A DNA stretch of 5,889 nt from an uncultured Collinsella sp. GTDB taxonomy: Bacteria; Actinomycetota; Coriobacteriia; Coriobacteriales; Coriobacteriaceae. Both the position numbers and the translations under genes were made by a program. The DNA lies in assembly GCA_902491915.1 (NCBI GenBank), contig CABUJL010000111.1, forward strand, positions 1-5,889, given 5' to 3'. This document shows positions 1 through 5,127 of the stretch, one piece after another; the stretch's first letter is position 1; the number at the start of each line of letters is the position of its first letter. Below the pieces are notes generated by a model. It was not told the origin of the DNA, searched no databases, and worked only from the letters and a program-made list of their open reading frames with translations.

Positions 1-45
1 AGTGGCGGCGGGGAGGCACGGTGGCCATTATTCGGTGACCGGGAT

Positions 46-65
46 TGGTCAAAATAGTTTGACTA
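46..65. repeat. Short inverted repeat downstream of trmL
   Basis: The arms TGGTCAAA (46-53) and TTTGACTA (58-65) can pair over 8 bp, with one G-T pair and a 4-nt loop. An overlapping alternative pairs TGACC (36-40) with GGTCA (47-51). There is no U-tract on either strand, so this is not a standard terminator. The 72 bases to the left of trmL contain no recognisable gene. The repeat may belong to a mobile or dispersed element that cut the end of trmL, but that is speculation. Confidence 0.35.
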
Positions 66-72
66 TTAGCGG

Positions 73-645
73 CTAAAATCGCCCGGCGCTAACAGCGGCG
101 CTGTTGGAGAGGTTGAGTGCGCTGATGCGGTAGTCGTCTGGATTGACGAAGTTGCCGCAGATATCCTGCCGAAGGATGGCCTCGTGGCTGTCCTCGGTAT
201 GCCCCAGCGATTCCTCGTGGGTTTCCCAGGCCTTGGCGTTATTGAGTGAGTCGCAATCGCGCAGCATCGGGATGCGCTCGCAGCGCTCGGGCGCCGCGGC
301 AAGCAGTGGCTCGGGAATGCCCGAGCTCTCGCTGCCAAAGACTAAGTAGTCGCCATCGCGGTAGGTGCTCTGCGCATAGGTGCGGCGCGCCTTTTTGGTC
401 AGCAGATGCAGGCGCTCGTCGGCAGGAGAGAGACCGTTGCGCGCAAGGAAATCCTCCCAGCCGGCATAGGTCGTCACGTCCAAGTTTTGCCAGTAGCCCA
501 GGCCGGCGCGACGCACCGTCTTGTCGTCGAGCGAAAAGCCCAGCGGCTCCACCAGATGCAGGCGGGCGCCGGTGACCACGCAGGTACGGCCGATATTGCC
601 CGTATTGGCCGGAATCTCGGGCGCATACAGCACGATATTGAACAT
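73..645 (-). CDS. trmL: TrmL-like tRNA (cytidine/uridine-34 2'-O)-methyltransferase, atypical C-terminus
   Basis: This is a SPOUT-class RNA methyltransferase (cytosolic), a family that uses S-adenosylmethionine to 2'-O-methylate the wobble base of tRNA-Leu. The 190-residue reading opens with the family signature NIVLYAPEIPANTGNIGRTC (residues 3-22, including the conserved Arg20). It continues with VEPLGF (32-37), RRAGLGYW (45-52) and the cofactor-loop motif FGSESSGIPE (103-112). It then reaches RIPM (124-127) and NLSNSAAV (178-185). E. coli TrmL has 7 residues between the last two motifs; here there are 50. After NLSNSAAV the protein ends in SAGRF, whereas the family normally continues with a helix of about 18 residues (VVYEAWRQ in E. 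coli). The start is ATG at 645, preceded by AAGGAG at 650-655. A longer reading from 687 would translate through the terminator hairpin and is rejected. The family call is firm; activity of this form is uncertain because of the C-terminus. Confidence 0.85.
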   Translation of the reverse strand: MFNIVLYAPEIPANTGNIGRTCVVTGARLHLVEPLGFSLDDKTVRRAGLGYWQNLDVTTYAGWEDFLARNGLSPADERLHLLTKKARRTYAQSTYRDGDYLVFGSESSGIPEPLLAAAPERCERIPMLRDCDSLNNAKAWETHEESLGHTEDSHEAILRQDICGNFVNPDDYRISALNLSNSAAVSAGRF

Positions 646-666
646 GAATCTCCTTGGCTCAGAACG

Positions 667-701
667 AAAAACCACCACGAAGGGCACCTTCGTGGTGGTT
701 T
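667..701 (-). terminator. Intrinsic terminator of the COG0523 GTPase gene
   Basis: A perfect 15-bp stem (669-683 pairing with 687-701) with a 3-nt loop is followed, on the minus strand, by TTTTT. It lies 40 nt past the stop codon of the GTPase gene at 741, where an intrinsic terminator is expected. On the plus strand the hairpin is followed by TAGCGG, so termination should act on the minus strand. It sits only about 12 nt before the ribosome binding site of trmL. Confidence 0.88.
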
Positions 702-740
702 AGCGGTTACGTAGGCAGAAAAATGCCCGCTTGGATAAAC

Positions 741-1871
741 CTAGGCGCGGTGCCAGTCGGTCAGGCAGGCATCGAGGGAGGCGATGAGCGCGTCCTTGTC
801 CATGTGACGGCCGATGATGCACAGGCTCGTCATGCGGTCGCCCGTCTCGTCGTCCCAAATTTGCATGATCTCGGGGTTCTCGTCGATGATCCTCTGCTTC
901 TCGCCTTCGGGCGCCGAGTCGACAAACAGACCGTTCTCCATCAGGCGCATCTGGTGGCCGGCCTGCTCAAACATGTAGCACATGTCCGGATTGTCGGCCT
1001 GCCACAGCGGACCCTTGACGCGGATGACCTCGTCGGGCCACTCCTGCTCAACAAAATCGGTGAACTTCTGCAGGTCAAACGGCTTGCGGCGCGAGTACAC
1101 AAAGGTCTCGATGTCGTACTCGAGCACCTCGGGGTCGTCGTGCTCCTCAGGATGCTCCATGGCCTCGATCCAAGCGGCGGAGTTGTAGGCGCGCATAAAG
1201 TCGAAGCGGTCGGTATCGAGCAGCTCCTCCATGGGGACCTCGCCGTTTTGGGCCTCGACGATCACGGCGTCCTTCTGCAGGCTGCGCACGATGGCCTTGA
1301 GCTCGGCGATCTGCTCAGGGCTCACGGTATCGGTCTTGTTGAGGATCAGCGTGGAGCAGAACTCGATCTGCTGGATAAGCAGGCTCTCGATGTCGTCCTC
1401 GTCGATATCCTCGGCCAGCAGGTCGCGACCGCCGTTGAACTCGTCGTACATGCGGGCGCAGTCGACCACGGCCACGATGTTGTCGAGCGCGAGCTTGGGC
1501 TCGCCGCCCACCTTGGCCTCGTCGCAGAAGCTCGAGATGGTGTAGGCGATGGGGATAGGCTCGCAAATGCCCGATGCCTCGATGATGATGTAGTCGAAGT
1601 TGCCCGAATCGGCGATGCCCTGCAGCTGGTTGGCCAGGTCATCCGAAAGCGTGCAGCAGATGCAGCCGTTGGTGAGCGGGATGAGGTCGTCGGTCTCGGA
1701 AAGGCCGCCGTCGGCGATGAGGCTGGCATCGACGTTGATCTCGCCGATATCGTTGACAATCACGGCGGCGCGGATGCCGCCGTCGTTAGCGAGGATGTGG
1801 TTGAGCAGCGTGGTCTTGCCGGCACCGAGGTATCCGGTAAGCATGATGATCTTCACGGGTTTGTTGGGCAT
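741..1871 (-). CDS. CobW/COG0523-family G3E GTPase, putative metal chaperone
   Basis: This is a cytosolic P-loop GTPase of the G3E group (relatives: UreG, HypB, CobW, ZNG1). COG0523 members deliver metals, often zinc, to client enzymes using GTP hydrolysis. In the 376-residue product the Walker A is GYLGAGKT (13-20). The COG0523 metal-site motif is CICC (70-73), the Walker B region is IIIEASG (95-101), and the base-recognition motif is NKTD (178-181). The C-terminal CobW_C-type domain begins near TFVYSRRKPF (256-265). Just before it lies a His/acidic stretch, EHPEEHDDPE (239-248), which could contribute to metal binding. The start is ATG at 1871 because AAAGGAGGG at 1875-1883 sits directly upstream; an in-frame ATG at 1892 has no such site and would place that sequence inside the coding region. 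A TATGAT at 1906-1911 (minus) is a possible -10, but no convincing -35 and no Zur-like operator were seen. No metal-dependent client is adjacent, so the metal is unknown. Confidence 0.93.
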   Translation of the reverse strand: MPNKPVKIIMLTGYLGAGKTTLLNHILANDGGIRAAVIVNDIGEINVDASLIADGGLSETDDLIPLTNGCICCTLSDDLANQLQGIADSGNFDYIIIEASGICEPIPIAYTISSFCDEAKVGGEPKLALDNIVAVVDCARMYDEFNGGRDLLAEDIDEDDIESLLIQQIEFCSTLILNKTDTVSPEQIAELKAIVRSLQKDAVIVEAQNGEVPMEELLDTDRFDFMRAYNSAAWIEAMEHPEEHDDPEVLEYDIETFVYSRRKPFDLQKFTDFVEQEWPDEVIRVKGPLWQADNPDMCYMFEQAGHQMRLMENGLFVDSAPEGEKQRIIDENPEIMQIWDDETGDRMTSLCIIGRHMDKDALIASLDACLTDWHRA

Positions 1872-1957
1872 GTGCCCTCCTTTGTTAGACATGGCTTACA
1901 GTTGAATCATATGCCAAACGCCTGCTCTTATACCCACGCGCCGGCAAATAACACAGG

Positions 1958-2299
1958 CTACTCCCAGGCTCCCCATACATCGGGGCAATAACCGACGGTG
2001 GCCTTTTTGCCGTTGCGCACGATGGGCTCGGCTAGAACCTGCTGGTTCTCGAGCAGCTTGTCGAAGCGCTGACTGGGGGTAAGGTGCTGGATGAGCGCGA
2101 GCGTCTCCTCGTCCTTGGCTTTGGGGTTGAGCAGTTTGTCGATACCGCCGACCGCCTGCATCACGCTCGCGAGCTCGCCCTTGCTCATCTCCTTTTCCTT
2201 AAGGTCAATAAACTGCACCTTAATGCGGCGCTCTTTGAAGAAGCGCTGTGCTTTCTTGGTATCGAAGGACTTTTTGGTGCCAAAAATCTGGATATTCAT
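1958..2299 (-). CDS. ArsC/Spx-like thioredoxin-fold protein lacking the N-terminal active-site Cys
   Basis: This 113-residue protein belongs to the arsenate reductase (ArsC)/YffB/Spx family of small thioredoxin-fold proteins. Family features are the N-terminal strand and loop IFGTKKSFDTKKAQRFF (5-21), IDLKEKEMSKGEL (near 31-43), a central helix pair including LLNPKAKDEE, and the C-terminal EPIVRNGKKATVGY (91-104). In ArsC and YffB the loop carries the catalytic Cys (YffB: GIKNCDT). The aligned position here is Ser11, encoded TCC. The only Cys is Cys105 near the end, so classical arsenate reduction is unlikely. The start at 2299 fits the family N-terminus; the upstream GGCGGAGC is a weak ribosome binding site. 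The gene begins 11 nt after the stop of the flavin reductase gene, which suggests one mRNA and possible translational coupling. The family is fairly sure; the function is unknown. Confidence 0.85.
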   Translation of the reverse strand: MNIQIFGTKKSFDTKKAQRFFKERRIKVQFIDLKEKEMSKGELASVMQAVGGIDKLLNPKAKDEETLALIQHLTPSQRFDKLLENQQVLAEPIVRNGKKATVGYCPDVWGAWE

Positions 2300-2310
2300 G
2301 CTCCGCCGTT

Positions 2311-2934
2311 CTACCTGATGAAGTTGGTCGTTGCGCGATCTGCCTCGGGTGCGTTGATACCGGCGGCTTGTCCCGCCTCGATGCAGCGCAGGAGCCAGGC
2401 CATGTTTTTGCCGATGTTTCGCATAGTGGCAAGGCCCTCGGCATCCCCATCGGCGTCGCCGGGCACGCGGCCAAACACGTTGTTCCAGTAGGTGGAAGCA
2501 ACCACGGGCATTTGGTTGATGGTGAAGTACTTGTTGAGCACGTCGAAGGTCGTCGACGTACCGCCGCGACGGGCGACGGCGACGGCAGCGCCCGGCTTGT
2601 GTGCAAAGGCGTGCCCGCCTGCATAGAAGGCGCGATCGAGGGCCGAAAGGATGCGCCCGCTGGGGTGCGCATAGTAGACGGGCGAGCCAAAGACAAAGCC
2701 ATCTGACTGCTCGGCGGCAGCGATGAGCTCGTTCACCACGTCGTCGTCAAAGGCGCAGCGACCGCCAAGCTTGCCGCACTGGCCGCAACCGATGCAATCG
2801 CGAATGGGCTTGGCGCCCAGCTGAAACACCTCGGTATCAATGCCTTCCGCATTAAGTTGCTCTGCGACCTCGGCGAGTGCGCGGGCGGTGTTGCCGTTTG
2901 CCTTGGGGCTGCCATTGACCAAAAGAACCTTCAT
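2311..2934 (-). CDS. NAD(P)H-dependent FMN reductase / iron-sulfur flavoprotein-like protein
   Basis: This is a flavodoxin-fold oxidoreductase of 207 residues, soluble and cytosolic. The FMN-phosphate loop GSPKANGNT is at 8-16. Four cysteines follow as C47-x2-C50-x2-C53-x6-C60. A second flavin-contact segment GSPVYYAHPSG comes near 83-93, then the ARRGGTST loop and a YWNNVFG segment. The Cys spacing resembles the compact 4Fe-4S motif of the Isf (iron-sulfur flavoprotein) group, but many clostridial and actinobacterial flavin reductases carry similar cysteines, so cluster binding is only possible. ATG at 2934 is preferred over the adjacent GTG at 2937 because GGGAG at 2941-2945 is then 6 nt upstream. 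It is the first gene of a likely two-gene unit with the ArsC-like gene. The electron acceptor cannot be read from the sequence. Confidence 0.9.
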   Translation of the reverse strand: MKVLLVNGSPKANGNTARALAEVAEQLNAEGIDTEVFQLGAKPIRDCIGCGQCGKLGGRCAFDDDVVNELIAAAEQSDGFVFGSPVYYAHPSGRILSALDRAFYAGGHAFAHKPGAAVAVARRGGTSTTFDVLNKYFTINQMPVVASTYWNNVFGRVPGDADGDAEGLATMRNIGKNMAWLLRCIEAGQAAGINAPEADRATTNFIR

Positions 2935-2971
2935 CACAAACTCCCTCTGCTGTCGGTGACTGCTGCGGAGG

Positions 2972-2979
2972 ATTATCGC
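2972..2979 (-). promoter_or_regulatory. Candidate extended -10 promoter of the flavin reductase operon
   Basis: On the minus strand the sequence reads TGCGATAAT, an extended -10 (TG, one base, then GATAAT), with the hexamer at 2977-2972. Transcription would begin about 30 nt before the ATG at 2934, leaving room for the GGGAG ribosome binding site. No good -35 is visible, as is common with extended -10 promoters. The -35 region would abut the base of the neighbouring 18-bp hairpin. Confidence 0.4.
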
Positions 2980-2997
2980 ACGAGAGGGTAGATGGCG

Positions 2998-3040
2998 TGG
3001 GGCGCGATGTGAAACGGCTCGTGTTTCACATCGCGCCCCA
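2998..3040 (-). terminator. Perfect 18-bp hairpin after the diguanylate cyclase gene (no U-tract)
   Basis: Positions 2998-3015 are exactly complementary to 3023-3040, giving an 18-bp GC-rich stem with a 7-nt loop. The stem begins 5 nt after the stop codon of the minus-strand GGDEF gene, the usual place for a terminator. Neither side is followed by a T-run. It could be a U-tract-less terminator, an mRNA 3'-end stabiliser, or a dispersed palindromic element. Its role as a terminator is inferred from position. Confidence 0.55.
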
Positions 3041-3045
3041 CAACG

Positions 3046-4575
3046 CTAGTCCAGCTTGGTGCCCGGTACTTGCGGCGCCTCTTTAAGCAACGCTTTGAGC
3101 TCGTTCAAAATGGAAACGGGCTGTCGGTCAACGCTGTCCAGATGAAACGTCGCCACACGAATGGGTGGCTGATATTCAAGCGAGCCGATGAGCACGGGAG
3201 AACCCAGGAACCGCTCGATTTCTTCTGCGATCGCGTCGGTCTCTTCGGGATCAAAGTCGTCGAAAAGCGCCGCGAACGTCGGCCCCGTCGAGCGGAACAG
3301 GCGACCCTTGCCGCGTGAGCATTCCATGAGGCAGGCGGCGCTTTCTGCCAAAACGCGGTCGCCCGCATCAAAGCCAAAGCGGGCATTGACCTGAGCGATA
3401 TCGTCGATTTTAATGGCGATCAAACCAGCCTTGCGCGCCACGCGACGCATTTCGCCAATGGCGTTGACCAGGGCGTGAATATCGCCCAGGCCGGTCACGG
3501 AATCGGTCGTATCCGCTAGGCTTCGGTTGATGATAATGCCCACATACATGTTGGGCTCGGTATCGGTTCCATCCAAGCGGTAGCCCGTGCAGTCGCAAAG
3601 CACGTATTTTCCGGTGGCGTCCATTACGCGATACTGCATGTAGTGGAAGTGCCACTTGCCGTTTATCACCATGTCGAGCTCGGCGCGTACGTTGTCGCGG
3701 TCCTCGGGATGAACGCGGGCAAGCCACATATCGACCGAGTTAAAAGGGTGCTGGGAGGGCAGGTCAAAATCGCGCACGGCGTTGACCGACCATTGCGATT
3801 CTCCAGTATCGAGGTTAAGGATAAACGGATAGCGCGTCTCGGAGCTCATGGAGATCGCTTGGAACACTCGGTCGTTGCAGGGAAGCTGATCGACGATTGG
3901 TCGTTGCGGCGTACCATTGTCTTTCGGTTGCTGCACACGATGCATAAGCTTATAGCGATACATCTTGCGATCGGCATCCATCGTCATCTGGCGACGCGTG
4001 TCGCCGGCAAGTGGATCGACGCGCGAGCAGCCAAAGCTAAAGCTGCCGATCATGGGCGCCTTGCCGCCTGAGCTCGCCTCGATCAGCCCGGCACGTACCT
4101 GCTCCAAGCGCTGCTCGAGTTCAGTCTCGTTTGCGGAGAGCGAGATGAGCACAAACTCGTCTCCACCGATACGGAACAGCATCTCATCGTCCTCCATGGT
4201 TTCGGAGAGCGTGCGGCAGATGGTCAGAATATAGCGATTGCCTTCGGCGTGGCCAAACCTATCGTTGCAATGTTTGAGATGGTCGATGTCAATATAGGCG
4301 CAGGTGAAGGGGTCGCCTTTGTGCCAGAGTTGCTCGACGTGACGGTCGAATCCGTTGCGGTTGCCCAAGTTGGTGAGCGGATCGATATAGGCGTTGCACT
4401 CAAGCAGCTGGCGCTCTTGTTGCAGGATGGCATGCGTCTTTTGCAGTTGCTCACCAACGGCGCGTAGCTCAGCAGGCAGCGCGGCAACATCGAGTTCGGC
4501 GGTCGAGATGCCATTCGCAAGTCGCTGAAGATAGGCAATAATCGATTGCTCGCCCAGGCGATACGACTCGTTCAT
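3046..4575 (-). CDS. GGDEF-PAS-degenerate GGDEF protein, putative diguanylate cyclase
   Basis: This is a probable cytosolic diguanylate cyclase (two GTP to cyclic di-GMP) of 509 residues, with no signal peptide or membrane segment. Residues about 1-60 form a helical, probably coiled-coil lead-in. A first GGDEF domain follows, with DPLTNLGNRNGF (65-76), the metal/substrate segment AYIDIDHLKHCNDRFGH (93-109) and an intact RIGGDEF (135-141). The product-inhibition RxxD site expected just before it reads EDDE (128-131), so feedback control looks absent. A PAS_3-like sensor domain spans about 248-350 (ARVHPEDRD at 286-294, then YRVMDATGKYVLCD). A second GGDEF-like domain starts at DSVTGLG (358-364), but its signature is STGPTF (429-434), so it should be catalytically dead and may be regulatory. 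The start is ATG at 4575, served by AAGGAGG at 4585-4591; an upstream start at 4602 would overlap this site. The neighbouring EAL remnant is on the same strand upstream. Confidence 0.92.
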   Translation of the reverse strand: MNESYRLGEQSIIAYLQRLANGISTAELDVAALPAELRAVGEQLQKTHAILQQERQLLECNAYIDPLTNLGNRNGFDRHVEQLWHKGDPFTCAYIDIDHLKHCNDRFGHAEGNRYILTICRTLSETMEDDEMLFRIGGDEFVLISLSANETELEQRLEQVRAGLIEASSGGKAPMIGSFSFGCSRVDPLAGDTRRQMTMDADRKMYRYKLMHRVQQPKDNGTPQRPIVDQLPCNDRVFQAISMSSETRYPFILNLDTGESQWSVNAVRDFDLPSQHPFNSVDMWLARVHPEDRDNVRAELDMVINGKWHFHYMQYRVMDATGKYVLCDCTGYRLDGTDTEPNMYVGIIINRSLADTTDSVTGLGDIHALVNAIGEMRRVARKAGLIAIKIDDIAQVNARFGFDAGDRVLAESAACLMECSRGKGRLFRSTGPTFAALFDDFDPEETDAIAEEIERFLGSPVLIGSLEYQPPIRVATFHLDSVDRQPVSILNELKALLKEAPQVPGTKLD

Positions 4576-4610
4576 GATGGATAACCTCCTTGGGCGGAAC
4601 AACGGTTTGT

Positions 4611-4644
4611 ATCATATCCCCAATTCGGTTTGAATTGGGGATAT
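4611..4644 (-). promoter_or_regulatory. 13-bp perfect palindrome overlapping the likely -10 box of the GGDEF gene
   Basis: Positions 4614-4626 and 4632-4644 are exact inverted copies (13 bp, core ATATCCCCAATTC) around a 5-nt centre. On the minus strand one arm runs into TATGAT (4616-4611), a good -10 box. Transcription would start near 4604, about 30 nt before the ATG. Neither side has a U-tract, which argues against an ordinary terminator. An operator covering the promoter is the simplest reading; a terminator for the decayed upstream EAL gene or an RNA hairpin are alternatives. No -35 consensus is visible. Confidence 0.45.
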
Positions 4645-4702
4645 AAGTTAGCTAATGGAGACAAATGCCCCCTTCGGCGGTGGCGTTTTGCACGCGAGCG
4701 TA

Positions 4703-4999
4703 TCAGTTGTTATTGCCACCATCGAGCAATGCCTCAAAATCCTTCGCCGGCATGGGGCGGTAGTAGAGGAAGCCCTGAGCGTAGCGGGCGCCCATTTGTC
4801 GTAGCATGTTCGCCTGTTCATTTGTCTCGACGCCTTCGACCACGACGGGCAGATGGAGCGACTGCGCCATCTCGAGCATTGATGAAATGATTTGCGTGCT
4901 GCGGCCATGATCGCCGTCGACGGGCACAATCTGCTAAATGTACTTGTCGAACGTCACCACAAAGCCGCTTTCCTCGAGTGCGGGGATATGGGTGCGCAT
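4703..4999 (-). pseudogene. Decayed EAL-domain (c-di-GMP phosphodiesterase) remnant
   Basis: Intact EAL domains hydrolyse cyclic di-GMP. Two pieces survive here in one frame. The upstream piece (about 4999-4937) reads THIPALEESGFVVTFDKYI, matching the part of EAL domains just after the EAL motif. It ends in TAG (4934-4936) where Trp is common, so a TGG-to-TAG change is plausible. The downstream piece (4933-4706) reads through DGDHGRSTQIISSMLEMAQ, VVVEGVET and AQGFLYYRPMP, the C-terminal end of the domain, and stops at TGA (4703-4705). Roughly 100-120 residues that normally lie between them are missing, including the NVS, E-[IL]-T-E, DDFG and KID segments with most metal ligands. The EAL motif and anything N-terminal are also gone. 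The GTG at 4927 has no ribosome binding site and would yield only 74 residues, so no enzyme is expected. Confidence 0.8.
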
Positions 5000-5062
5000 A
5001 CTGTGGGTGGCTATTATTCGACAAACGGTAGCGCGACGATGCAATGTCCGATAAAAATGCGA

Positions 5063-5105
5063 CTGAGACGATATATGTTGACGGGTATACTTGTCCCGGT
5101 TTAAA
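5063..5105 (+). promoter_or_regulatory. Candidate promoter(s) of the patatin-like gene
   Basis: Two overlapping sigma-70-type matches are visible. One is CTGAGA (5063-5068), a 17-bp spacer and TATACT (5086-5091), a near-consensus -10. The other is TTGACG (5078-5083), a 16-bp spacer and TTTAAA (5100-5105). Either would start transcription 15-30 nt before the ATG at 5128. No inverted repeat suggesting an operator was seen here. The 5000-5127 stretch holds no other supported feature. Confidence 0.45.
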
Positions 5106-5127
5106 ACGCAGGAACGGAGATGGTCGC

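Noticed and set aside
20..34. A 15-base motif (GGTGGCCATTATTCG) recurring at 5006-5020 with one mismatch, near both broken genes.
   Set aside because: A one-mismatch 15-mer pair is expected about once by chance in a window this size, and the similarity does not extend on either side.
646..687. An upstream trmL start giving 14 extra residues.
   Set aside because: Those codons come from the terminator hairpin, and the ATG at 645 has a proper ribosome binding site and begins exactly at the family N-terminus.
1872..1957. A possible metal-responsive operator or terminator between the ArsC-like and GTPase genes.
   Set aside because: Only a 5-bp GCCTG/CAGGC pairing with a long gap and a lone TATGAT were seen. 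There is no Zur-like dyad and no U-tract hairpin.
654..1991. A 445-codon open frame on the plus strand opposite the GTPase gene.
   Set aside because: It is the antisense shadow of a GC-biased gene with full GTPase motifs. Its translation is low-complexity Val/Asp/Leu/Ala sequence with no family match I recognise, and it crosses the terminator.
4667..4689. A short GC hairpin (4667-4672 with 4679-4684) followed by TTTT on the plus strand.
   Set aside because: The stem has a mismatch and there is no plus-strand gene upstream to terminate. It may be a remnant terminator of the EAL gene, but the support is too weak.
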